The translations under genes and the position numbers were made by a program. From contig NC_065879.2 of the NCBI RefSeq assembly GCF_932274485.2, positions 46,610,936-46,674,935 on the forward strand: 64,000 nt of DNA, written 5' to 3'. How positions within the stretch are numbered: the stretch's first letter is position 1; each line of letters starts with the position of its first letter. A model generated the notes under the pieces. It made no database searches. It had not been told where the DNA came from and worked only from the letters and a program-made list of their open reading frames with translations. This DNA comes from Patella vulgata (Eukaryota; Mollusca; Gastropoda; Patellidae). Of this stretch, positions 1 through 11,144 are shown one piece after another.

Positions 1-118
1 AAAGTTTCAGAACGATCCTATGGTTAGATTCTGAGAAATCCGATTTGTGGACAAAACACAAAAAAAAAATAACAATAACTAGATCTGCATAGCAGATATC
101 AAAGCTTTCATATAAACT
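1..118 (-). repeat. Family R dispersed repeat, partial copy
   Basis: This is the reverse complement of a block seen again near 4640-4712, 17208, 17383, 18546, 21810, 25291 and 32150. Shared landmarks are GGATCTTTCTGAAACTTT (here GGATCGTTCTGAAACTTT), a T-run followed by GTGTTTT, and the double hairpin ATGAAAGCTTTCAT / ATCTGC..GCAGAT followed by CTAGTTA. It has no coding capacity. The copy is cut by the window edge. Confidence 0.85.
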
Positions 119-1240
119 TCAAAAGGGGTTATTAGAATCTATGAATCAACAACCACTCTGACGGAAGATATTCTCTGGGCTAAAAAATCTTTTTTCTCTC
201 AGCTACGAGAGATACGTAGAATTAAACCGGCCCAGAGCCGACCGTGTTGATACGAAGCCGCTTATTTGACATTGACACATAACTGAAGGTGAATAGGCCT
301 ACCCGTCCAGTTAATACAATGGGCAATCTCACATCGGTCCACTAAAGAGAGGCACATGCTAGTCGCCCCCTACTTCCCCAAGACATTTAGTCCAAACCTT
401 GACTCTCATACATATAAACCATTTGGTACTACATGTACATGTATTTCGTACTTATATCATATTAAACCCCTCGGCCGCCATGTTGAATCACACAGTATTT
501 AACGTTCTATATCCTAACATCTTTATGAAATCAACGACAAATCTAAACTTGGGCACTCCAACCATTTTTATTTTTACATCATTCAGTTTTTTTTAAAACA
601 GTAATTCTATCACAAATTATAGTGAAGACTGGACCACTAAACTAGTTACCCATCAGTTTTTCTTTGTGTTAATGCGTTCTACATTTTCAAAGCAATGATT
701 CTTATAATGTGCGAGCCGCCATGACACCGGCGGATATTATAACTTCGATAGGCGAGAAACTTCAGGTAGCAGTTGGGTTTCATCAAATCATATAATTATG
801 CGGTACGGCTTCACCTTTATTTCAATGGGAATTGGTTTATTATATGTGCAGTGCAGTTTTAGGTCAGTTTATGTGTAAATTAAGGGAGCTATACATAGGC
901 CAGTAACCTTTTTGTAGTCATTTGACTAAAAAAAACTTGCGGAAAGGAACTCCGTAGGACAAGCCACTACTGTGGCAGGAGAAAGGCGGAAGACATCAGT
1001 AGTGGAACCATTTCTAAGTTAATCCCGAAGTGCGTTGCTATTGTAAGAATATATAAAATCGGGTTTCCGATCCGCTTTTTTTTTTGCTGTAGTTTGAGTA
1101 ATGAGTTAGAGCGTATATTTTGTAGTCAAAAAATCATTGCAAATAGAAGACCTCATCCCCACCACCACCAACCTGTAATACACTAGCTAGCTTGTGTATT
1201 TCCATATTCCATTTCCGAGAGATAGATAGAGAACACGCGA
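119..1240. other. No gene recognised
   Basis: AT-rich sequence with only short, unconvincing reading frames. I see no domain, RNA gene or repeat that recurs elsewhere in the window. Confidence 0.6.
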
Positions 1241-1244
1241 AATA

Positions 1245-1390
1245 TAAAGTGATTTTTCTTACAATCAGGGACCATAATTCATGAAGTTACGATTCGATAT
1301 GCGCAAATATCGAAAGGAACCATATTTTTGGGTTATAAACATGCATGTCAAGTTTCATCAAAATCTTTCACTGTGAAAAACCGGGGCTAA
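1245..1390 (+). repeat. Fragment of the 150-160 bp unit family
   Basis: It shares ATATGCGCAAATATCGAAAGG and the phrase 'catcaaaat' in the same order as 37560-37890 and 51290-51420. It is an isolated unit without the family terminus. Confidence 0.75.
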
Positions 1391-1489
1391 GTCATCTGAA
1401 ATCAAACAAATTTTACAATGTAGGTAGTGAAAACAAAATGTTATGTTAAGCGTTGTTCGAGGGTGGGGTGGGTGCATAAAATTCCAAAT

Positions 1490-1890
1490 GCAAAGGGTTA
1501 TTTTTCGTGCACGCCAATATGCACACAGGATTTCTATTTTTCGTCCTACCTAAAAAACTGCACGCAAAGTTAGTTGTCGGGCCTTCGGTCAAGAACCACA
1601 GACAAAGGGAGAGAACGGGGACCTCTGTTTTGCATACCATCCAAGCGACTAGGCACTAATCCTTGTACCATGGACGAGGGGACGGGCGTTTTTCGTCCCA
1701 TCGAAACGACTAGACACAGATCCTTGCTAGGCCTTCCATACTTCACCACTGCCAACGGGGAACCACTTTGACCTCGGGTTTTCGTACCATCCAAACGACT
1801 AGACACTAATCCTTGCAAGGCCTTCCGTTCTGCAGCAAATGAGCCACGCTGGCCTCGTTTTGTCGTAACATACAAACGACTAGACAATGT
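1490..1890 (-). repeat. Tandem array derived from a SINE core
   Basis: The segment resembles the middle of the tRNA-derived SINE seen complete at 7924-8285. The SINE phrase GAAGGACTAGACAGCTGTCC corresponds here to (A/G)CGACTAG(A/G)CA, present about four times near 1650, 1705, 1795 and 1875, with GGCCTTCC and CACCACTG between them. Neither the tRNA-like head nor the ATTTC tail is repeated, so the core alone appears to have been amplified in tandem after insertion. Reading frames here are incidental. Confidence 0.65.
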
Positions 1891-2330
1891 TTCATAATTT
1901 AGTCATGTTCGCGTGGGTGGGTTGGCAGCAGAATTGATATGTACATGATAGTGACACGAGGAGGGGGGGGGAGCGGGGTGTACACAAATCACACAAATCA
2001 GAGCTTTGTAATACACGCATATACTTGAGATACTAAATACACAAATGGCTGAATTTCGAGACATTTCTGGCACTCTTTTATCACATAATGAGAACACTGC
2101 ATTAATTTCTATATATCAATAAAATATGCCTCAGACCCATTGTTTATTTTTAAATTTGAATTAGACTCGTAACAAAATATATTTTCTGGCAACAAATAGC
2201 ATATAAATAAAACTAGATTTACTTTCTGATTATTTTTTTTAAATGAAATCATTCCAGGGCTTTTATTGACATTTCAGAAAATGTAGAGTTGGTCCCATGC
2301 ACTTGAGGCCAAGGTCCTTGAAGTTGTACA
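1891..2330. other. No gene recognised
   Basis: AT-rich, with a short G-run near 1962. Nothing that can be supported as a feature. Confidence 0.55.
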
Positions 2331-3620
2331 GCTGCACCCGGTGACCGATATTTATTTAACGGGGAATAAGTGATAATTCATATTATAACAGTAAATAATT
2401 AAAATATCCCATAGGGATTATAATAATATGTATATCATGTAGGTGTGCATGTAGGTTAAAATTGTGACCTCTGTAAATAGGCCCGTTCCTTGCATTTAGT
2501 TTTAGAGTTAGGAGTGCTAAAATTGAGAGAGCGAAATGGGGTTGATCGACCACTCGACACAAACTAGGTCATTTCGGGACTAACGTATGGTTCAATTTTA
2601 TTTCAATAATTCGCTTGCGCGTAGGGGTCTAGCAGTGGGGGGAAACCGGGTGATCCTGAAAAAATACACAGGTTGGACGGGCGACCTACTCCTTGTCACG
2701 TACGGAAAGATACCCCAGCAGTCAAAATAGGTCAAAATAGGCGATTTCGGTTTCTAGTGTCGATGCATCGTTACGGTCAGTTTAAAAAATTGTCTTTTAA
2801 GGATAATGTGTATAGTACCAATACCTATCACATACGGAAGAGGCGATAAAATCTCTTTGCATTTCCAATTTCAAAATTAATTAAAACCAATATTAAATTC
2901 CGAAAATCGTTTTTTTGCTAAAACTCTTTTCTTTTTAATGTGATCAAAATGGGGGTAAAGCACAGAGTCAGGGGTGGTAATGGGCGTATTGTGTCCTAAT
3001 TTCATGGTTTTCGGACAATCGGTGCCGGTGTCACGGCGAAATTCCACTTTTTTCCCCTCATGGAAGCCGTAAATTGACGCAAGGGGTAGGGTCGCCTGTC
3101 CAACCTTGTGGGTTTTCTCCGGGTTCTCCGGTTTCCTCCCACTGCTAAAGACCCCTACGCGCAAGCGAATTATTGAAATAAAATTAAACCATATGTTGGT
3201 CCCGAAATGACCTAGTTTGTGTCGAGTGGACGTTAAACCCCATTTCTCTCTCTCTCTCTCTCTCTCTCCGTAAATTGACTTGAGGCCAGTGTCCTTTAAG
3301 TTGTACAGCGGCACCAGGTGACCGATATTTATTTAACGGGGAATAAGTGATAATTCATATTATAGCAGTAAATAATTAAAATATTTCATAGGGATTATAA
3401 TAATATATCATGTCTGGGTATTACAGGGTTAAAACCAATATTAAATTCCGAAAATCGTTTTTTTGCTAAAACTCTTTTTTTTTAATGGGATCAAAATGGG
3501 GGTAAAGCATAGAGTCCGGGGTGGTAATGGGCGTATTGTGTCCAAATTTCATGGTTTTCGGACAATCGGTGCCGGTGTCACGGCGAAATTCCACTTTTTT
3601 CCCCTCATGGAAGCGACGAA
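2330..3620. repeat. Duplicated block of family R and SINE-like pieces
   Basis: Two blocks repeat in the same orientation. One begins GGTGACCGATATTTATTTAA (about 2339-2440 and 3318-3420). The other begins AAACCAATATTAAATTCCGA (about 2883-3075 and 3433-3625). A related SINE-like piece appears near 2540-2720 and inverted at 3085-3270, carrying TAGGTCATTTCGGGAC and GGAGGAAACCGGAGAACCC. The result looks like a local duplication of already mixed repeats. Confidence 0.7.
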
Positions 3621-4712
3621 AGGCAGGTGACAAGAACAAACGACTTGAACGAATGCAGGTATCACCTTGAAATTTTCAGGGTGCCTAGGTACCAACGTGA
3701 AAAGTTGCTCGCCGGAATTTAGTACTCATGGTACCGTTGGTTCCTGTGTAGCGCATGCGCGAAATCAAAACCAGCTAAACTCGAAAACAACCTTGTCGGC
3801 ACGGAAAACATCAAAGGAGAAATTCGAATTTTTGAAATATTCAAATACCAAACATTCGACCATGATCCAGGCTATCCTCAAATGTATTAATTTCGGTAAT
3901 AGGAGACAAATTATCTAAGCCACGACCAATTGTGTATGTTTTCAAGCCCATAAATGTGGATTTTTCACTAATTTTCATTTTCATTTCAAAATGGCGTCCA
4001 TCAGTTGACCTAAATCAAAATTCTAAACCGATAGATTTTTAGGCTTTCCTTCAAGCATTCAGAAAATGTAACTCTTATGTCTTTAAGTAAAATATTGCAA
4101 AAGCCGTATGGACTTTTCACATTTTGAGATGGTGGCACTTCCGGTTTGCTCGACAAACTCCATATTTTGTGTACTCATCAGTACTGTCTTAGCTAGTACA
4201 GAAAAAAAATTTCAAGGCAATCTGACCTATATTTCGTCGATTTTTTTGAAAACTTTGATCCTTAATTTCACCAAGGGGAGATAATTTAGAAAATTTCCAA
4301 GGACATCATTGAAGTCGCATTGGCAAGATCTACTAACATTCTAAATTTCACGAAAATCGCACAACTATTAAAGAAGTTGTCAAATTGGTAATAACTTCCG
4401 GTTCAAAATGACAGCGACGAATTTTCGAAATGCCAAAATCCGAAATTGCAGATTTGAAGTAAATGTTTCAAGATACTCAAAGAAAAAAGAATTAGTAAAA
4501 TAGGTCAAATAGTCACAGAGTTACAGCATTGTAGGTCAAATGCATTCCTTCGTAAAATTCGGTGATTTCGGATTCGTAAAACGTTTTGAAAATATATTTA
4601 ATCAACAGCCACCACCCATTTTTGGGGGGATAGGTAAAAGTTTCAGAACGATCCTATGGTTAGATTCTGAGAAATCCGATTTGTGGACAAAACACAAAAA
4701 AAAAATAACAAT
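2740..4712 (-). repeat. Long family R copy, minus orientation
   Basis: This is the reverse complement, with divergence, of the stretch 18546-20310. Landmarks in order are GATAATGTGTATAGTACCAA, TTTCATGGTTTTCGGACAAT, GCGCATGCGC, CATTCGACCATGATCC, GGCACTTCCGGTTTG and TAGATTCTGAGAAATCCGAT. Frames such as 3667-3918 run through this repeat and are not convincing genes. Together with 18.5-20.3 kb it forms an inverted pair about 14 kb apart. Confidence 0.8.
3244..3269. repeat. (CT)n microsatellite
   Basis: An uninterrupted CT run lies at the edge of the SINE-like fragment. The homologous spot at 2528 has only a short GAGAG run, so the length is locus-specific. Confidence 0.95.
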
Positions 4713-4810
4713 AATAATCTTAACAGAAACAATAAGCTTTCATATGTAATATGAAAGCTTAATAATCTTAACAGAAACAATAAGCTTTCATATGTAATAT
4801 GAAAGCTTAA
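4713..4810 (-). repeat. Palindromic-unit array C (2 units)
   Basis: Two copies of a unit of about 50 bp, made of the palindrome AAGCTTTCATATG/TAATATGAAAGCTT and a spacer reading AATAATCTTAACAGAAACAA. The same spacer, in reverse, separates palindromes at 16881-17205 and 18391-18545. Confidence 0.9.
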
Positions 4811-4859
4811 CTAGACCTGCAAGCAGCACTGAACCGGCTTTTAGGAATCAGACAGGGAG

Positions 4860-7010
4860 TGTGTCATATAATAGCCCATTCATCGAGCTACCAAACAATA
4901 CTTTAGGTGCTTTGATCCGGTCACACCCGACGGTGAAATCACGATTTTTGCAAACGCACCTATTTTTACTGGTTTTTTTAATATCGAATATTTTTTCCAC
5001 TACTTCCGGTTTACGGATCATTATCGGGATAGATTTAACACGTTGTATGGGAACTTAACTTCCTGTACCAGAGGTTTCAGAAAGATCCATTGGGCAGTTT
5101 TTAAAAGAAAGGAAAATCAGAAGATTTTTAACGATATTTAGCAAATAGAACTGCGATGCAGTAATGACGGGTTTCACCGGTGCCACGTTACTTTAAACAT
5201 ATGTCACTTCCGGTACCAATGAATCCATTAAACAGGTTTCCACATAAGCATTGCACACATCAAATAAAATGGATACCGAATCAACCAAATCCAGCAATAT
5301 CAATTCATTTTATACATTTGTTACATGTAAGTGTACAGTACTTCCGGTGATAATGAAAATGTTCAATTAGTTTTATGAAATCAGAAATGGCATAAGGCAT
5401 CACATGGTGAAATTTTTATGTAAATCGAATAATAATTGCCACTTTTATAGACAAAAAATCTTGAAAAGTGACTTGTAGAAAACCGTCTATTTCTCTGCAA
5501 CCGTACAAGTTAGAAACCATTTTCTGGTATCTGTATGATGGTATGGGTTCAATCTATTTGTTGATTGGAATCAAATATCATAATTTTAAAAACATTACAA
5601 ATCAGACTCATTTGAATAAAATATCTGTTTTGAAGGCTAAAAATACAGTTTTTGCCAAAATGACGGTGATAATGAAAATCTTAAATTACTTGTATGAAAT
5701 GGTAAATGGCTTTAGGTATCACACAGTGAATTTTTTTTTATGAAAATCGAATAATAAATGACACTTTTATGGACCAAAAACCTTGAAAAGGGACTTGTTG
5801 AAAATCGCCTATTTCTCCGCAACTGAACAAGTTAGAAACAATTTTGTGAAATCTATATGACCGTATGAATTTTATTAATATGTGAATGTAAACCAAAAGT
5901 TAAAATTATTAATACATATTAAATAATTCTTGGTTGAAAAAAATATTGATTTTAAAAGTTAAAAATGCATTTTTTGACAAAATAACGTCACTTCCGGTGT
6001 CAATTTTAAATTGTAATCAATTTGATACGACCCATACGTGCTTTTTGAATGAAATGATGTCACTTTTGTGAAAATCCAATAATAATTGACTATTTTACAG
6101 GCAAAATAACGAAAACTTATGCAAAATTGCCCATTTCTAGGTAACTGCTTATATTACAAACTAATTTTAACATACATTTTCTTCGTATAGATTATAGCTA
6201 CAACTTTATAAAAGTTACGTAAAAATATTTTAAAATCTGAAAAGACTGAATGGGTTGTAAATAGATCAATTTTACACTTTTTTTCACCTCTTAATCGAAT
6301 TTGCTCGAAAATGAAATCGAAATTTAAAAAAACGAGCCCAACATTTTGTGCGGCTTTAAAGGGCACACTCTTTTAGTTATATCCGTTTTTTAAAAAAATA
6401 ATATTTGCTTTCGAAAAATGGTACCTAACTGTCAAAATTGTAGTTTTTGGTAAAATTATGCCACTTCCGGTGCCGACAGATAACTCTATCGGTAACAAAA
6501 AAAATGACAATTGAGATAACGGAGTAAATGAACTTTGTTTTATACAAATCGAGCAATACATAATTAATCTAGGACTGAAAAACTGAATTAGCCAATGGCG
6601 GCCAAGGAAAATTACTGAGATAAAAAAAATTCACATTTTTGCCCAAGTCGGATGACTCGTTAATTTTTTGTAAATCACGACTAAAAAATATTCATAAATA
6701 AAAAAGTTTTTTGTAAAAATTTAAATTTTAAAATTTCGAACGACAAAAGCCATAGATGAATGTTCGAAATTGAAAATTATGAGATAGCCATTGTCTCGGA
6801 AAAGATTCAGGGTTTCCAAAAATGTGAATTGTTTTAAAATAGATAAAGAATTGGCGAAACCACGGCCGCTTTTTGATTTATTGCTACCGTTCAAAATTCG
6901 GCCACTTCCGGTTTGCGCAGAAGTTTCAAAAATACTTTATCAAGTAACCACCACATAGTTTCCGAACAGAAAATTGAACCCCAGGTCGATATCTGTTTTC
7001 GATCATGGAG
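4860..7010. repeat. Degenerate tandem repeat field with CACTTCCGGT
   Basis: A diverged unit of roughly 300-450 bp recurs. Recognisable phrases are AAATCGAATAATAAxTG, GCCTATTTCTCCGCAACTG, 'caagttagaaac' and CACTTCCGGT (near 5204, 5341, 5991, 6461, 6901). No reading frame is conserved between units, so short frames such as 5468-5743 are probably fortuitous. Related but more diverged sequence occurs at 25.5-27.2 kb. Confidence 0.6.
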
Positions 7011-7909
7011 AAATAGGCTCCCGCGGTAAATAATACTAATAATACTAATAATATAATTTTAGTAATCTCAATAGTCTGAAAGCCTAATAATAATTTTAGT
7101 AATCCTAATTACCAGTGTTGAACCAATAATTATTAATATATAATACCAAAATGGTCAGGCTTTGTCTTTCTCTAATTGCCTCAAATTATGCAATTTATAT
7201 ATTAAAATTTCCATAGAAATTACCCTTAAATGGTCTAATTTTTGGGGTAATGTAGTAAGTGTCTAGTTACTAAGGCCATATGTAGAGGTTCCCAAAGAGT
7301 ATCTAAAGCTTTATTGAATGATTTGACAATTTTCTCAAAAGATACTGCTCTTACAACCGCGCTTAAATGTTCAAAATAAGCGGGTAAAGTTAGTTCGTCG
7401 CTGGTCGCTCTACAAGCACTGATGGATGCATAGTATTCCTTACTTGTGTCAGTATGTAAAAATAACGTGACTAATTAAACAAGCGTGAGTTTATCCGAAC
7501 ATATCACCGTGACTAATTAAGAAAACGTCAGTTTTTGGACTACCGCTGACTATCTGAGTGAAGCCGCCAGTTTTCTTTGATGTACGTCAGTAACTGGACC
7601 CGACGCCAGTAGAGCGTGAAATCGTTAACTATATAAATTTCTAGTGAGCATTGTTACTATTGGTGATTAGTATCAGTTAAATTGAATATTGTCCGTTAAA
7701 TCGTCGCTACATTCTGAATAATCTTCATTAGCCCATTTCATTTCTTGCGTTTCCATTTTTGTGACATTCTTTTCCTCCTAAAGATTATTATCATTGGAGC
7801 AATGGCCGCGCTCTATTAAAAGCTTTTTTTTTTTATCTCCTCGTCTACCTGTATCAGTTCTTTCCCGTTCTTCCCATGTCTATTCCTGTTAACTAAACCA
7901 CACAATTTT
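7011..7909. other. No gene; AT-rich with a shared short repeat
   Basis: It opens with an AATAATACT-type microsatellite near 7028. A segment of about 90 bp at 7143-7235 recurs in reverse complement at 31868-31958 (shared phrase AATTGCCTCAAATTATGCAA). A GTGACTAATTAA phrase occurs twice near 7468 and 7510. No coding evidence. Confidence 0.6.
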
Positions 7910-7923
7910 AAGATAGCCATCAA

Positions 7924-8285
7924 ATGAAATAAAATGGGGTTTAACGTCCTACTCCTAAACTGGGCTAATGAAGACGGGCATACGCCATACAGAGTGCTAT
8001 GAGAGAAATTTTGCCCGGGCAGCGGCACTATCGCCTACTCTTATATCGAATTCCAACTGCCAAGGGATCTTTTACGTGCATTCCAATGTATACACGGGAC
8101 CTCGGTTTTTCGTCTCATCCGAAGGACTAGACAGCTGTCCTTGTCAGCCCCCCCCTTCTGCACCACTGACAAGGGGAAACCACGTCGGAAAATCGGGATG
8201 AACTTTCTCGGCCAATGCAGGGATCGAACACCCGACCTCCAGGCTACCGAGCCTGCGCCTTAACCACCTAGCCACCGTGGCTCCC
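7924..8285 (-). mobile_element. tRNA-derived SINE, full length, with TSD
   Basis: On the minus strand the head reads as a tRNA-like promoter: an A-box-like TGGCTAGGTGGTTAAG and a B box GGTCGGGTGTTCGATCC. A conserved core follows (ACAGCTGTCTAGTCCTTCGG; AAAGATCCCTTGGCAGTTGG), then a tail ending in ATTTCATTTGA-type repeats. It is flanked by a perfect 14 bp TSD, AAGATAGCCATCAA, at 7910-7923 and 8286-8299. Copies or pieces lie at 30228-30593, 38287-38660, 46396-46461 and 51592-51904. It needs LINE proteins for movement and encodes nothing. A match to a named SINE core domain cannot be asserted by eye. Confidence 0.92.
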
Positions 8286-8299
8286 AAGATAGCCATCAA

Positions 8300-9075
8300 C
8301 CAGTGGGCCTGGAATATTGAAACGTAAAGGATGTGCAATACTAAGATTTAGATAAAGAGCTGGCCATGCATTCTGACTATATTTCATTTTCAAAAATAGA
8401 TAATGCAGAGGGTCAACTGATCAGTCTCCTTAAGTAATACTTGGCATCGTTGTGAAGCCGTGAATCTCTAGTTTATAAATGTAGCCAAAGTATTATCGAT
8501 AATCCCAATTTTAACGAATACAAACGAGTTTTAAAACCCATACAATACGTAAAAAATTTCTGTCCAGACACCCGGCGCGGCCCATTGTGGTATCATGGCT
8601 ACGTTCATTATTCTATCTGGGGTTCAGATTCTGATACCATTACGGTACCTGAAAATAACAGTAGACCTATCGTACACGCAAAATCTTATTTTAATCGAGT
8701 CATGTTACGAAGGTAACAGAATATACGTTTAGCTGTGACGGCTTCTTTGATAATCAAGAAGCTAAACTCGATTACCCAATCAACATTCATAATCTCCTGG
8801 GCATTAATAACACAAAGGTGCTAATTAACTGGTGAGATGAACATAATTTATTCCCATAAAAGTTTTAATATACAAGACCTACATTACTAATGTATGGACT
8901 ATTCTCTTTCGTTCTAAATTATAACACCGAGAGAAACATTAAACAAAAATTAACAAATATATGGCGTGGTTGCTTATGTGATTTTGTTTTAGAACATAAC
9001 GATATCTTTAACTTGCTTTTTCTCAAACTACCTAACCTCAAACGGATATAGCTCAGTCAACTGTATAGCTTAATA
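8300..9075. other. No gene recognised
   Basis: AT-rich sequence without a supported reading frame. It may include flank of the envelope-bearing fossil that follows, but I see no convincing repeat end. Confidence 0.5.
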
Positions 9076-10032
9076 TCAGTGAAACGGTCGGGTTGACGTT
9101 TGAATTATCGGGTTATAATATGTTTCCAAATTATATTGACCGACCATGTTATGAGTTGTGTTGGATGGACCAGCCAAAAGTTTAGGATGGATTGGTACAG
9201 GTAAATTATGCGTCCGATAAAGATCGCATGTACCATCGGAGTCAAGTAGCGGAATGGCTATAACAACTAAAATTTGATCAACATTTAATACCGTGGTGCA
9301 CGTTAATAACTGATAATAATGCCAAAGATTTCTGACAGGATCAGCCTGCAGATGTACATTAGATGGCAACTGTCGTTCGATTTTCATCAATAATGTTTGC
9401 AGCGACGCAGGAGAAATAGTGGCGGACGTCAAATGTCCCAGTCTCAACATTCCCAACTCGTGCTGTAATGCTTCAAGATAAACTTCAGCTCGTAATATCA
9501 TTAATTTAACCTCTTCAACGACCAAATTTAAGCACAAATACATGTGAATAAAATTTTCTAATTGTACAATACGTTCTTGTGCTTCATGAACTATGGCTTT
9601 TACTTTTTTATCTAGTGTCCCTAATGAATCGTGCAGTTTCGAAATAGCGCGGCGATTTGCTTTAATCTCCATTCGTGAAACATTGAAAAGCGACATACTC
9701 TTTTCGACAACATGACGTATGCGCTGTTGATTTTTTTCTAATGTTCGTATATTTGTCCGAATGTCATGTAAATCACTTTTAAAAACGGTATCGAATAAAA
9801 AATTCAATTCCTTCCCTACAATGGGAACAAGTGAACGTTTTCGCTTAGTTCCGGTATGCAACGTTCGTAAATCTCCTACAACATCTAATATGTCATAGTG
9901 TGCATCAGTCAAAGTCTTAATTTCCTCTTTTAATTGAAGTAACGTTGCCCTAAAATCCTGAGTCTTTGTCGTATTATATTGACTTAAAATATCTTGTGAA
10001 ACATCAAGGCTGCGAGTAACACCTGTGGTCAA
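9076..10032 (-). mobile_element. Envelope-like fossil, baculovirus F-type fusion protein
   Basis: A 318-residue frame resembles the F-type fusion proteins shared by baculoviruses and env-bearing Ty3/Gypsy or BEL/Pao retroelements. The visible signs are a furin-type site KRKR near residue 65, an adjoining hydrophobic fusion-peptide-like stretch (SLVPIVGKELNFLFDTVF), then a long heptad-rich helical region over about residues 85-190. It is shorter than the usual family length and sits without recognisable gag or pol next to it, so it is a broken fossil. It looks moderately old, and the parent element type is uncertain. Confidence 0.72.
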
Positions 10033-11140
10033 CTTCCTAACAAAAACGTCAAACGGTCAAAGATCACGAACCAAGGTAAGCAACCATCTTGTTCGCGTCG
10101 TTTATATTTTATTTATTGGCCTAAACAACACATTTTCCTTAATTAATACCCCCTTATTTGGTTCAACACAAATAATAATAAAACACAGCGAAAATGTTAA
10201 TTTCATGGCGACAGCCACCGCTCCCTATATGTCCTATAAGAAATAAGAATGAAACATGTAATATACAACTGGGAAGTTTCCTAACATTTTTTTTAAATTT
10301 TTATTTTAATTTTATTTCAAACCAATAAGTGAGCGAACTCGTGCATCTGCAAGACCACACACAAGCCCAAATGGTTGCCTATGGCAACTTTCACCGTGTT
10401 TGAAAATCTTCTTGATTTTAATTTTCTGGTGGCACCAGTTACATGGCCATCTCCTCGCCGAGGGCATACGGACAATGAAAAAAACAACATAGACAGGTAA
10501 ATACCCCTCACAGTCCCGACATCTCAGAAACTGAGCCTGGTACGTGTACATTGACCCCGGCTGTGGATATTTTCCACTCTAACTAAAATCACCTCAGTTA
10601 ATTATTCATTAACATAAGAAAATCAAATACTATAGCATACTGGCAATAAGTTTTAACAACTGTTTCGTCTTTTTGTTGGGCGATTTTTCAGGTTTTCATT
10701 TACCATCGCTCTTTATATCGCATTCAAGGACATCGACATCCATGTCGCGTTCATCATCAGAGGTATCACTTCTACTTGATGGTAATCTATTCGTGTCCTT
10801 TACAATTTCAGTATCTTGATCATCACGAGCCTTCAGACGCTTGGATAATTCCATTAACGGAACATCTTCCTCGTCCGACGCCCTATCCGATCTTTCCCAG
10901 TTGTGCCAATGAGACACCCTCATCGGGCTCACTGGTTTCGTTTCCTGAGCTAGAATCGGAGCTCGATGGATCTTCTACATATTGCGCTTTTCGCAGTAAC
11001 TTTTCCTTATCGGATTGTTTTTCCGAAATTTGCCAATTATCAAGTTTTGCTAAACGCAGATCTTGTGCATTCGACTTTGTAGTTCGGCCTGTTAATTGAT
11101 TATGTATTATAAAAGAAACGGGCGACGTTTGTTCGATTAT
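10033..11140. other. Non-coding, possible flank of the envelope fossil
   Basis: No supported gene. A short acidic, serine-rich minus-strand frame lies at 10696-10932. It could be a remnant of the retroelement that carried the envelope-like gene, since it lies upstream on the same strand, but no domain is recognisable. Confidence 0.4.
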
Positions 11141-11144
11141 CCGA

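Noticed and set aside
8200-8285. Functional tRNA gene on the minus strand
   Set aside because: Only the A- and B-box-like parts are tRNA-like. The rest cannot fold as a cloverleaf, and it is the head of a SINE with a TSD.
10776-11099. 107-residue plus-strand frame
   Set aside because: It overlaps an acidic minus-strand frame and shows no domain; it is probably a shadow of retroelement flank.
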